Below, piece after piece: positions 1-6,904 of a stretch of DNA of 12,252 bases (position 1 is its first letter; each line of letters starts with the position of its first letter). Both the position numbers and the translations under genes were made by a program. The notes under the pieces are model-generated. The model had not been told where the DNA came from and did not search any database. It saw only the letters and a list, made by a program, of their open reading frames with translations. Source of the stretch: Candidatus Poseidoniaceae archaeon (lineage in GTDB: Archaea > Thermoplasmatota > Poseidoniia > Poseidoniales > Poseidoniaceae); assembly GCA_029250345.1 (NCBI GenBank), contig JAQXFL010000120.1, positions 1 through 12,252 of the forward strand. The letters run 5' to 3'.

Positions 1-421
1 CAAGAGTATTGTGCAAGGCGTCTACTGCACCAATACAAGCGAAGGTCATGTCTACAACATCACATCCTCTGAAACAATCTTGGCCAAAACGCTCACCGTA
101 TCTGTGAGTTAACATGTCAACGATGTAGGTGGCAGTTGGTTTAGCTCCATCAAGAGCAGACTCGGTTCCAAGGTAAATTCGGCCAATTTGGCGTGGATTG
201 ATTCCATTTCTATCAATTAGGCGACAAACTGCATTTGCACCCATTGTAGCAGTATCTTCGTGGACATCAGGTATGGCCATTGCTTCGAGGCCAAGACCTT
301 TGTTGAGTTTGCCAAAATCTGCACCTCGCAACTCTGCAAAATCCTTCATGTCCATGTACAGACGAGGAAAATGAATAGCGATGTCATCGATACCAACACA
401 GGTTTGACCGTCTGTTCCCAT
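1..421 (-). CDS. Hydroxymethylglutaryl-CoA synthase, N-terminal part (3' end beyond window)
   Basis: HMG-CoA synthase condenses acetyl-CoA with acetoacetyl-CoA in the cytosolic mevalonate pathway, which supplies isoprenoids for archaeal membrane lipids. About 140 residues are visible and the rest lies left of the window. Seen directly: an N-terminal VGIDDIAIHFPR stretch, KGLGLEAMAIPDVHEDTAT, then GTESALD with the expected catalytic Glu at about 87, and CDVVDMTFACIGAVDAL with the nucleophilic Cys at about 129. The order and spacing match the thiolase-fold first half of the family. The ATG at 421 is chosen because a TAG lies in frame four codons upstream; a TTG directly before the ATG is the only alternative. 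No good Shine-Dalgarno precedes it, but a TATA-like box sits about 26 bases upstream, which fits a leaderless transcript. From memory the sequence looks closer to bacterial (Bacteroidetes-like) synthases than to haloarchaeal ones; that is an impression, not a search result. Confidence 0.93.
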   Translation of the reverse strand, partial: MGTDGQTCVGIDDIAIHFPRLYMDMKDFAELRGADFGKLNKGLGLEAMAIPDVHEDTATMGANAVCRLIDRNGINPRQIGRIYLGTESALDGAKPTATYIVDMLTHRYGERFGQDCFRGCDVVDMTFACIGAVDALHNTL

Positions 422-440
422 CAAACTTTTCTATTTCCGA

Positions 441-453
441 CCCCTATTTGAAA
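441..453 (-). promoter_or_regulatory. Candidate TATA-box promoter of the HMG-CoA synthase gene
   Basis: Read on the minus strand this is TTTCAAATAGGGG, with the A/T core centred about 26 bases upstream of the ATG at 421. That is the spacing of an archaeal TATA box to a transcription start at the start codon itself. A T-rich stretch just upstream (minus strand TTGTTGTTTC, 450-459) could also help end the thermosome transcript. The 72-base gap 422-493 holds nothing else I can recognise. Confidence 0.4.
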
Positions 454-493
454 CAACAACCCATTCAATGAGTGGTTCGAAGGGTTTGAACAC

Positions 494-2083
494 CTATTCC
501 ATTTCTGGAATATTTGGCATTGACGGGTCTTGCTTTGCCCACAGAACATCATCGATTCGAAGAATGGAGATGGCAGCTTCTGTCGCGCCTGCGATCGATT
601 GTCTCGCAATCAAATACGGCTCTAGAACTCCGTTTTCAATCATATTTGCCGGTTGACGTTCAAGGACGTTGAGGCCAATTTGGTGAGCGTGTTCCCCGCC
701 GTTGACTTGCTGAGCAACCAATTTCAACAGGGTGTCGATTGGGTCAAGGCCTGCATTTTCAGCCAAAACACGAGGAATAACCTCAAGTGCATCGGCAAAG
801 GCTTCAGCACCAAGTTGCTCGCGCCCAGGAATGGATTCTGCGAATCTCCGCAGTCGGCGAGCAAGGGCCACGTGTGTTGCGCCACCACCAGCGAGCAATC
901 GATCGTCTTCAAGCATACGGCAAGCAACGCCCAAAGCGTCCGCAAAACTACGTTCCACTTCACCAATGACCGTTTCCGTGCTTCCGCATGCAATCAAAGT
1001 CGCTCCACCTTCTTCGGTCTCAACAATCCAATGGGATACGCCGGACCAGTTCTCGTTCTTACTCGAAATGAAGGCACCAAGGTCGTTGCTTTGTGCGCGC
1101 TTAACATCACTGACCAGCGTTGCACCGCAACCACGAGCGAGAAGATCAAGGTCTGAGCGAGCAACTCTTCGGAATGCTTGGATACCAGCCTGAGCCAAGA
1201 GAATACGGGCTTCATCGTCAATACCCTCTTTGCACGCTAGAAGACTGATTCCGAGTGATTTGAGATGTTCAACTTGTTCAGTCAACAGTTCAACTTCCTT
1301 GGCTCTAAAACTGTCCAATACTCCGGGAGAGGTAACGTTGATTTTCATATCGCTCTTCATTGAACGGCGTTCGATTCCACCGTCGATGAGGAGAATTTTA
1401 CCGGCTCCGATGGTGCGGGGCATATCGTCGTGAATGCGGTTTTTGGCGAGTACAAGTCCAGTAACCAATCGAGTGTCAGCGATGCTACCGCCGGATTGTG
1501 GCAGGACCTTGACTCGGGTCGGGTCAGCCACGATTCCTTCAGGAGTTTGGACATGAATATTCTCAGCAGCCTCGATGGCAAGTTGGGCGAGAAGAACCTG
1601 CATGGAATGGTGCCCCTTTCCAGCCATCGAAGTTTGGGTCGCCATCAAGCGATGTTCCTTTTCGGACTTCAGTGCGAACTCGTCCAGTATTTCGTGAACG
1701 TGTGTTTCAGCCATTCGGAAACCGCGAGCTATGACTGCGGGATGAACATCTTGCGTAACCAAATGCCACGCATTTTGGAGCATTTCCGCCGAGATAAGAA
1801 CGGTGGATGTCGTTCCATCCCGAGCGATTTTGTCCTGAACTGAAGAAGCGTTAATCATCATTCGTGCAACAGGATGTTCGACTTTCGCAGACTCAAGAAC
1901 TGTTACTCCATCGTTGGTGACGAGCGTTCTTCCGTCATCATCGATGAGAAGTTTGTCCAATCCTCGTGGCCCAAGCGTTGAGCGGACTGCACTTGCAAGC
2001 GCCATCGCCGCCTGAATGTTGTTTTGGAGAGCACTGCGACCCGTTGTACGCTCAGTGTCTCGGAGCAGGGGAGCATCGCTCAT
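494..2083 (-). CDS. Thermosome (group II chaperonin) subunit
   Basis: An ATP-driven protein-folding chaperonin subunit of the archaeal thermosome / eukaryotic CCT family, which forms double-ring cytosolic cages. At 529 residues it is slightly shorter than the usual 540-550. Seen: TLGPRGLDKLL (37-46) and TNDGVTVLESAKVEHPVARM (56-75) of the nucleotide site; DGTTS (89-93) with the Mg/phosphate-binding Asp; FADAL (380-384) with the probable water-activating Asp382; the apical-domain stretch ending CKEGIDDEARILLA (284-297); GGGATHVALA (399-408); and AENAGLDPIDTLL (441-453). It departs from typical thermosomes: Arg replaces the Gly before DGTT, the usual RGGTE is CGSTE (367-371), and there is no Gly/Met-rich C-terminal tail. 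The start ATG has a GGTGG ribosome site 7 bases upstream (2091-2095). It lies 51 bases after dnaK on the same strand, so it probably belongs to the chaperone operon, perhaps with an internal promoter. The family call is secure; the subunit type is not determined. Confidence 0.96.
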   Translation of the reverse strand: MSDAPLLRDTERTTGRSALQNNIQAAMALASAVRSTLGPRGLDKLLIDDDGRTLVTNDGVTVLESAKVEHPVARMMINASSVQDKIARDGTTSTVLISAEMLQNAWHLVTQDVHPAVIARGFRMAETHVHEILDEFALKSEKEHRLMATQTSMAGKGHHSMQVLLAQLAIEAAENIHVQTPEGIVADPTRVKVLPQSGGSIADTRLVTGLVLAKNRIHDDMPRTIGAGKILLIDGGIERRSMKSDMKINVTSPGVLDSFRAKEVELLTEQVEHLKSLGISLLACKEGIDDEARILLAQAGIQAFRRVARSDLDLLARGCGATLVSDVKRAQSNDLGAFISSKNENWSGVSHWIVETEEGGATLIACGSTETVIGEVERSFADALGVACRMLEDDRLLAGGGATHVALARRLRRFAESIPGREQLGAEAFADALEVIPRVLAENAGLDPIDTLLKLVAQQVNGGEHAHQIGLNVLERQPANMIENGVLEPYLIARQSIAGATEAAISILRIDDVLWAKQDPSMPNIPEME

Positions 2084-2106
2084 AGCATGGCCACCGGACT
2101 CTTCGA

Positions 2107-2118
2107 CATAAGGTCAAC
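2107..2118 (-). promoter_or_regulatory. Possible internal promoter/operator before the thermosome gene
   Basis: The minus strand reads GTTGACCTTATG in the dnaK-thermosome gap. The TTATG part lies about 26 bases upstream of the thermosome ATG, a possible weak TATA position. The heptamer TGACCTT also occurs directly upstream of the TATA box of the chaperone operon promoter (near 4831-4837). The match is short, so this is a suggestion only. Confidence 0.25.
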
Positions 2119-2134
2119 TATGGCTGATGAAGAC

Positions 2135-4027
2135 TCAGTCTTCGTCGTCTTCGACAACTTCGAAGTCTGCATCGACTACATCATCGCCACCGACGTTGAT
2201 GTCTCCGTCCTCGGCTGAGCCGTCTTGTTCTGCCATTTCTGCAGCAGCGGCTTCGTAGAGTTTCGCAGAGACTGCGTGCATTGCTTCTTCAACTTCCTTG
2301 ACCTTGGCTTGAATAGCCGCATCGTCGATTGAATCGATATCGAGTGGCTTTCCATCTTCGTCTTGGACCATCTTTTCGAGTGCGTCAAGATGTTCCTTGA
2401 CAGGGTCGACTTCAGCGTCATCGAGTTTGTCAGCAGATTCGTCAAGAGTTCGACGTGTTTGGTAAACCACTTGGTCCGCCATGTTGCGAAGCTCGACCTT
2501 GGCCTTGCGGAGTTGGTCTTCTTCGGCGAATTTCTCTGCTTCGCTGATCTTGGCTTGGATTTCGTCTTCAGACAACGAGGTTTGAGATTCAATCTTGACC
2601 GACTGTTCCTTTCCAGTTCCCATGTCCTTAGCGCTTACGTTGACAATTCCATTCGCATCGATATCAAAAGTAACTTCGATTTGAGGAGTGCCACGTGGTG
2701 CTGCGGGAATTCCCATGAGGGTGAATTCTCCAAGAGTGACGTTGTCTTTGGCGAAGTTTCGCTCGCCTTGAAGGACGTGAATAGTCACTGCAGGTTGATT
2801 GTCGGTTGCCGTTGAGTAAATCTCTGAACGACGAGCCGGAATGGTCGTGTTACGCTCGATCATGGTCGTCATGACGCCACCAAGGGTCTCGATGCCCAGT
2901 GTCAACGGTGTAACATCGAGCAAGAGAATATCGGATACGCCTTCATCACCGGAAATGATACCGGCTTGAAGAGCAGCGCCCATTGCGACTGCTTCGTCAG
3001 GGTTGATTCCTTTGTAGGGTGCCTTACCTGCTTCCTTCTCGACCGCTTCTTGGACCGCTGGAACTCGAGTTGAACCGCCTACAAGGATGACCTTGTCGAC
3101 GTCGCCCTTCTTGACTCCAGCATCCTTCATTGCTTGACGGGTTGGACCCATTGTTGCTTCGATGTGCTTGGAGATGAGGTCTTCGAACTTGGCTCGGCTG
3201 AGCGTCATGTCCATGTGTTCAGGTTGTCCGTCACGCATAGTGATGAACGGGAGGTTGATTTGCGTTTGCTGTGTACCGGAAAGTTCGATTTTAGCCTTTT
3301 CAGCAGCTTCTTTGAGTCGGGACATGGCTTGTACATCCTTGGACAAGTCGATACCCGTGTCACGCTTGAATTCTGCAACCATCCAGTCGATGACCTGATC
3401 GTCGAAATCATCGCCACCAAGTTTGTTGTTACCGGCTGTTGCCTTCACTTCAATTTGCGGCTGACCATCAACTTGGTAGATTTCAAGAACGGAAACGTCG
3501 AACGTTCCACCGCCGAGGTCGTAGACCAGAATTGTTTGGTCTTCGCCTTTATCGACGCCGTAAGCAAGTGCTGCAGCGGTTGGTTCGTTGATGATTCGAA
3601 GAACTTCAAGACCTGCAATTCGACCGGCATCCTTTGTCGCTGTTCGCTGTGCATCGGTGAAGTAGGCAGGGCATGTGATGACCGCTTGCTTCACTTCATG
3701 GCCCAGGTATGCTTCTGCATCGGCCTTCAACTTCTGAAGGATAAACGCTGAAATCTCTTGAGGCGTGTAGTCAGTATCATCGATGTTGGTTTTCCAATCG
3801 GTCCCCATGTGTCGCTTGACCGACAGAAGGGTTCGTTCAGTGTTGGTTACCGCTTGCCGCTTAGCAGTTACGCCAATCATGCGTTCACTGCCGTCTTTTG
3901 CAAATGCAACGACGGAGGGGGTTGTTCGTGCGCCTTCTGCATTCGCAATAACGACGGGTTCTCCGTTTTCGATGGTTGCGACACAGCTGTTTGTTGTTCC
4001 TAGATCTATTCCTATTACCTTGCTCAT
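2135..4027 (-). CDS. dnaK: Molecular chaperone DnaK (Hsp70)
   Basis: ATP-dependent Hsp70 chaperone of 630 residues that binds exposed hydrophobic peptides in the cytosol. ATPase domain (about 1-363): IGIDLGTTNS (5-14), INEPTAAALAYG (146-157), VYDLGGGTFDVS (168-179), ILVGGSTRVPAVQ (314-326) and NPDEAVAMGAALQAG (342-356). The interdomain linker ILLLDVTP (367-374) is followed by the beta peptide-binding domain (to about 485), a helical lid, and an acidic tail with the DnaK-like DDVVDADFE motif (615-623). It lacks the roughly 25-residue insertion in the first quadrant seen in Gram-negative DnaK, running straight from KRHMGTD to DYTPQEISA as in Gram-positive and archaeal forms. Archaeal dnaK genes are generally considered acquired from bacteria. 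ATG 4027 is preferred over GTG 4036 because AAGGAAGTG (4034-4042) forms a Shine-Dalgarno site 6 bases before it. It lies 18 bases after the small heat-shock gene. No grpE or dnaJ is present in the window. Confidence 0.98.
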   Translation of the reverse strand: MSKVIGIDLGTTNSCVATIENGEPVVIANAEGARTTPSVVAFAKDGSERMIGVTAKRQAVTNTERTLLSVKRHMGTDWKTNIDDTDYTPQEISAFILQKLKADAEAYLGHEVKQAVITCPAYFTDAQRTATKDAGRIAGLEVLRIINEPTAAALAYGVDKGEDQTILVYDLGGGTFDVSVLEIYQVDGQPQIEVKATAGNNKLGGDDFDDQVIDWMVAEFKRDTGIDLSKDVQAMSRLKEAAEKAKIELSGTQQTQINLPFITMRDGQPEHMDMTLSRAKFEDLISKHIEATMGPTRQAMKDAGVKKGDVDKVILVGGSTRVPAVQEAVEKEAGKAPYKGINPDEAVAMGAALQAGIISGDEGVSDILLLDVTPLTLGIETLGGVMTTMIERNTTIPARRSEIYSTATDNQPAVTIHVLQGERNFAKDNVTLGEFTLMGIPAAPRGTPQIEVTFDIDANGIVNVSAKDMGTGKEQSVKIESQTSLSEDEIQAKISEAEKFAEEDQLRKAKVELRNMADQVVYQTRRTLDESADKLDDAEVDPVKEHLDALEKMVQDEDGKPLDIDSIDDAAIQAKVKEVEEAMHAVSAKLYEAAAAEMAEQDGSAEDGDINVGGDDVVDADFEVVEDDED

Positions 4028-4045
4028 TTTATTCACTTCCTTACA

Positions 4046-4768
4046 TCAAAAGATTGGGATTCCGCCGTCGTCATCATCGTCTTTGTCGTCACCGACATCG
4101 ATGCTTACGTCTGAAAAGCCCGGAGTTTCATCATCATGATGATCATCATTGTCATCATCATCCCCAGCAGGAGCTGGCAAAGCAGAGCCTTGGGGGGTGA
4201 GTTTGAGGGTGACATCGAGAATGCCGTTGTTGAGGCTCCATTCAACGACATCGTCGCATGGGTGAGGGAGTTCGACACGCGCCAGTGGAGACGATTGAGT
4301 CGCCTTCATGATTTCGAGTTGGTGGCCGTTACGAACCAGAGACATTTCGACATCCGTTTCTTCAACTTCGCCTTTGAGTGTGAAATCAATGGTCACGGAC
4401 ATGTTCCATCCATCGAGATAGACATCGTCAGCAGGGAGCGTGAACACTTCATCGTTGGACTCATCGAGGTCCGGAGTGTTGACTTCAATCGGGTTGGCAT
4501 CGACTTGTACATCGACACCGAAGTTTTGGAGAATGTCTTCGATGGACTTCCCTTTCTCAAACATCTTGCCCAATTGCGAGAGGTCGAAATTGAAGTTGAC
4601 ATCGCCCTTGGCGATTTTTTCAGCATCGATTCCAAGATTCTCAAATTGTGAGCGGAACTGTTCCATAAGAGCACGAATTTGCTCCTTGTCGAGGTTCATG
4701 CCCATGTTTCTGAACATTTCAGTAAGTTGCTCAAGCAATTTTTCCTCGAAATTATCCTTGTCTGCCAT
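4046..4768 (-). CDS. Small heat-shock-like protein with alpha-crystallin-type domain and acidic tail
   Basis: A 240-residue probable holdase of the Hsp20/alpha-crystallin class, first gene of a chaperone operon. Residues 1-85 are predicted mostly helical and Met/Glu/Phe-rich, with no recognised family. Residues about 115-192 look like the beta-sandwich: an early strand DGWNMSVTIDFTL, then a region ending in LNNGILDVTLKLTP (179-192), which closely matches the conserved Hsp20 strand with its NG-I/V-L-x-V-x-L signature. Residues 202-235 form a tail dominated by Asp, ending GGIPIF; IPI (237-239) matches the C-terminal I-x-I motif by which small heat-shock proteins dock between subunits. The start ATG 4768 is favoured by the strong site AAGGAGGG (4775-4782), spacing 6; an upstream in-frame extension to 4822 would run through the promoter. 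Alternatives are a p23/CS-like cochaperone or another Hsp20-fold protein. It is longer than most small heat-shock proteins (about 140-190 residues). Confidence 0.72.
   Translation of the reverse strand: MADKDNFEEKLLEQLTEMFRNMGMNLDKEQIRALMEQFRSQFENLGIDAEKIAKGDVNFNFDLSQLGKMFEKGKSIEDILQNFGVDVQVDANPIEVNTPDLDESNDEVFTLPADDVYLDGWNMSVTIDFTLKGEVEETDVEMSLVRNGHQLEIMKATQSSPLARVELPHPCDDVVEWSLNNGILDVTLKLTPQGSALPAPAGDDDDNDDHHDDETPGFSDVSIDVGDDKDDDDDGGIPIF
4127..4163 (-). repeat. GAT/CAT-rich low-complexity tract coding the Asp-rich tail
   Basis: A run of near-perfect trinucleotides (cat/gat on the plus strand) codes Asp, Asn and His residues 203-213 of the small heat-shock-like protein. A second shorter Asp tract lies at 4064-4087. 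Such tracts can change length by slippage. They are in frame and appear functional as an acidic linker. Confidence 0.6.
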
Positions 4769-4774
4769 GCACTT

Positions 4775-4782
4775 CCCTCCTT
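4775..4782 (-). promoter_or_regulatory. Ribosome binding site of the chaperone operon's first gene
   Basis: The minus strand reads AAGGAGGG, 6 bases before the ATG at 4768. It is the strongest Shine-Dalgarno match in the window and decides the start against the longer reading frame. Confidence 0.75.
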
Positions 4783-4811
4783 GACTACTGAACCATCGGT
4801 TACATACTGCC

Positions 4812-4838
4812 GTGAAAGTCACCCTATATGAAGGTCAC
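4812..4838 (-). promoter_or_regulatory. Chaperone operon promoter with paired palindromic elements
   Basis: The minus strand contains TTCATATAGGG (4822-4832), an archaeal TATA-like box that would place transcription start near 4800, about 30 bases before the ATG. Two similar elements overlap or flank it: GTGAAAGTCAC (4812-4822, a perfect GTGA/TCAC inverted repeat with a 3-base centre) and ATGAAGGTCAC (4828-4838), matching at 9 of 11 positions and offset by 16 bases. A third inverted repeat, ATGCA-A-TGCAT, lies at 4842-4852. Placement across TATA and start region suggests an operator for a heat-shock repressor or activator. The same TATA region could also serve the divergent peptidase gene. 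No protein is identified for it. Confidence 0.5.
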
Positions 4839-4925
4839 GAAATGCAATGCATCACCGTGTTCAACGAGGGCAACTGAGGCGAAGCCCTAAGAAGAGCGAA
4901 GGTTGCCGTAAAATTGAGGGTCATT

Positions 4926-6332
4926 ATGTCTCGTTCAATCTACGCTTTTTCACTCATCGCTCTCATGCTCATGGCACCGTTGTCCGGTTGCTTTGGAGAA
5001 AACGAAGCCGAACCTCAAGACGCAAGTGAAGTGTTGTACATCGACTTTGCACCAGCTGGAGAGAAGTCGCTCCGAAGCGGTGAGTGGCATACCTTTACTC
5101 TTGAAGGAGAGGGGACGCGGTTGGTTGTTCCCGAAGATGTGTTGCTTTTCGTAAACGAGAGTGTCGTACCTCTTGGCGTGATTCAAGTTCAGGATGCAAA
5201 TCTTCTCAACGGTAAAATCCTCACCACGCCTTATGTTACATCCACGATGTTCACGGTTGTCTACGCCGATGGAACTGGCTCGACCATAGACCTCGAAGTC
5301 GAGAACGGTACACCCATCGTCAACGGCGAAGATTGGTTCCAGAAAATGGATTTTATCCTGTCTGTTTGCTCTGATTCAAGTCAGTGCGGCGGTTACGTTA
5401 ACCGGTGGATGGGCTCTCCAAATCCAGCATTTGAGCGTGCAGCGAGTTATTTCCACGGACATTTCGAAGGATTAGGCTATGAAGCCAACATCATGCGAGT
5501 AACCGACCACCTTAATCCCACAGAACCAGAATCTCTCAACATCATCGCATGGAAAGACGGCCGAAACAACGACTGCGTTCAAGGCATGGGTGCACACATG
5601 GACATTGCCCCACCAGGAGGTCCACCAGGAGGCGGCACCTACGAAGGCGCTTACGATAACAACGCAGGCACTGTTTCCATGATGCTGTTTGCTCGAGCAT
5701 TCATCGACCTTCAATTTGAATGCGATACATTCCTCGCTCTATGGTCTTCAGAAGAAGAAGGTCTGCGTGGTTCCAATGCCTTTGCGAACAACGATTGCGA
5801 TTACTGCCTACCGAAGGATAAGGAACTTCGATTTTACATCAACATGGACATGATGGGTATCTCATGGCCCGCAATGAAAGACACGGGCGAACCATTCCCC
5901 TACCACGCATGGTCAGGCCCTGACTTCGACCCTGAAGTAGACGATGTTGAGATCACTGCCGTCATGGACCACGTCCATCGCAATGTACTCAAGGCTCCAA
6001 TGAACCTCAGCATTGATGGAACTTACGGAGCAGGCTGCGACCAACACTGGGACGAACACGAAGACCGAGTGTTCGATGTCCACGAAGATACATTCGGGCG
6101 CTCAGATCACGTCACCTTCCGAGATCTAGGTGCTCAAACCATATTCCATCTGGGCGCCTACGATGATGATTACAGCGCCTACCACTCACCCAGCGATACG
6201 CTCGATAACATGGTTGAAGTGGTTGGAGGACAAGAGGAACTTGAAAAATCGATTGAATTTGTCATGTGGGCTGCAATGCTTGAATTCATCATTGCAGACC
6301 AAACGCCAGAAATCCGTAACGTCGATGTTTGA
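4926..6332 (+). CDS. Secreted M28-family zinc peptidase, lipoprotein
   Basis: A 468-residue exported metallopeptidase, probably an aminopeptidase or carboxypeptidase acting on peptides at the cell surface. The N-terminus is a lipoprotein-style signal: Arg, a hydrophobic stretch, and lipobox LSGC with Cys22, followed by an acidic linker. Residues about 35-140 form a beta-rich domain I do not recognise. The peptidase domain shows the M28 metal ligands in order: HMD (224-226), AYDNNAG with Asp244, the Glu pair in WSSEEEG (about 276-278), NMD with Asp308, and YHSPSDT with His420. Seven further Cys residues suggest disulfides, as expected outside the cell. ATG 4926 is chosen because GAGGG (4916-4920) sits 5 bases upstream and the signal peptide then starts cleanly; a TTG at 4914 is the alternative. 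It is divergent from the chaperone operon across 157 bases. Such peptidases fit a heterotroph using dissolved protein. The exact substrate is unknown. Confidence 0.92.
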   Translation: MSRSIYAFSLIALMLMAPLSGCFGENEAEPQDASEVLYIDFAPAGEKSLRSGEWHTFTLEGEGTRLVVPEDVLLFVNESVVPLGVIQVQDANLLNGKILTTPYVTSTMFTVVYADGTGSTIDLEVENGTPIVNGEDWFQKMDFILSVCSDSSQCGGYVNRWMGSPNPAFERAASYFHGHFEGLGYEANIMRVTDHLNPTEPESLNIIAWKDGRNNDCVQGMGAHMDIAPPGGPPGGGTYEGAYDNNAGTVSMMLFARAFIDLQFECDTFLALWSSEEEGLRGSNAFANNDCDYCLPKDKELRFYINMDMMGISWPAMKDTGEPFPYHAWSGPDFDPEVDDVEITAVMDHVHRNVLKAPMNLSIDGTYGAGCDQHWDEHEDRVFDVHEDTFGRSDHVTFRDLGAQTIFHLGAYDDDYSAYHSPSDTLDNMVEVVGGQEELEKSIEFVMWAAMLEFIIADQTPEIRNVDV

Positions 6333-6343
6333 AGGCAGTACGC

Positions 6344-6350
6344 TTTTATC
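6344..6350 (+). promoter_or_regulatory. Possible TATA box before the two-helix membrane protein gene
   Basis: TTTTATC is centred about 25 bases upstream of the ATG at 6372, which has no Shine-Dalgarno. This fits leaderless transcription. A second A/T element, TTCAAATAG (6355-6363), equals the box before the HMG-CoA synthase gene but lies too close to this ATG to serve the same start. The 39-base gap leaves co-transcription with the peptidase gene equally possible. Confidence 0.28.
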
Positions 6351-6371
6351 TGCGTTCAAATAGCCTAAAGC

Positions 6372-6881
6372 ATGGAAATCAAAGAGCCAGCACATACATT
6401 TCCTGCAACGGAAAGACTTGGTGCAGGACTCACCGGCTTATTCCTCATGTGTTTCGGGACGCCGTTCACTCTCGTTCCGTTCTTCATTTTACCCAATGTT
6501 ATGTCTTTCAACAACATCGGCCCTAGCCTCGTGTTATTGTGCTTTACCGTTCCCTTTTTAGTCGCCGGTTTAGCGGTTCAGTATGCCGGTTTTGCTTCGC
6601 TACGTGTTGCCTTGTTTCCAAACAGTGAGAAGGCACTCAAAGCCATCCGCAGCTCCAGCATACTCGGCGACGAAACACATACAAAAAATACGAAGCAAAA
6701 CTACTATTCATCAAAGTCGCAGGAAGAGTTGACGAACGAGGTTAGCGAAAAAGAGATGGCACAAAAGAAATCGGTCTACGTTGCCCCTCCTTCAACCGAC
6801 CGAGCCGGGTCAATGAACCCGAGCGATGTTGAAGAACAAAGCAACAACTTCTGGGATAATGTCGAGGTAGAAACCTCTTAG
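6372..6881 (+). CDS. Membrane protein of unknown function, two helices and polar C-terminal tail
   Basis: I do not recognise this 169-residue protein. Residues 1-16 are polar, followed by two hydrophobic segments (about 18-40 and 50-76) joined by a short loop containing NNIG. The remaining 90 residues are hydrophilic, rich in Ser, Lys, Glu and Asn, with no visible motif, and end acidic. By the positive-inside rule the Lys/Arg just after helix 2 (RVALFPNSEKALKAIR) suggests a cytoplasmic tail, but this is weak. The start has an archaeal TATA-like box at leaderless distance and no ribosome site. It lies 39 bases after the peptidase gene and 44 before the next membrane protein, all on the plus strand, so a small operon is possible. 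Reading-frame length and membrane pattern support a real gene. Confidence 0.75.
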   Translation: MEIKEPAHTFPATERLGAGLTGLFLMCFGTPFTLVPFFILPNVMSFNNIGPSLVLLCFTVPFLVAGLAVQYAGFASLRVALFPNSEKALKAIRSSSILGDETHTKNTKQNYYSSKSQEELTNEVSEKEMAQKKSVYVAPPSTDRAGSMNPSDVEEQSNNFWDNVEVETS

Positions 6882-6894
6882 GCATCATACACTC

Positions 6895-6904
6895 TTACAA
6901 AAGG
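6895..6904 (+). promoter_or_regulatory. Possible TATA box before the CC-x-P membrane protein gene
   Basis: TTACAAAAGG is followed by more G (GGGG at 6903-6906) and centred about 27 bases upstream of the ATG at 6926. The pattern, A/T box then a G run, resembles the boxes before the HMG-CoA synthase gene and the chaperone operon. No ribosome site is evident right before the ATG, so a leaderless transcript is plausible. Confidence 0.32.

Noticed and set aside
653..1156. 167-residue plus-strand open frame opposite the thermosome gene
   Set aside because: The opposite frame codes a motif-complete chaperonin; the plus-strand translation shows no domain or plausible start context.
3134..3751. 205-residue plus-strand open frame opposite dnaK
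   Set aside because: It is antisense to the most conserved part of Hsp70 and is explained by codon bias of that gene.
4034..4036. GTG start for DnaK three codons earlier
   Set aside because: The GTG is part of the Shine-Dalgarno site AAGGAAGTG that serves the ATG at 4027, and the protein then starts with the normal MSKVIGIDLG.
4769..4822. N-terminal extension of the small heat-shock-like protein to 4822
   Set aside because: It would code through the strong ribosome site and the predicted promoter; the ATG at 4768 has ideal spacing.
6355..6363. TTCAAATAG as TATA box of the gene at 6372
   Set aside because: It is only about 13 bases from the ATG, too close for an archaeal TATA box serving that start; TTTTATC further upstream fits better.
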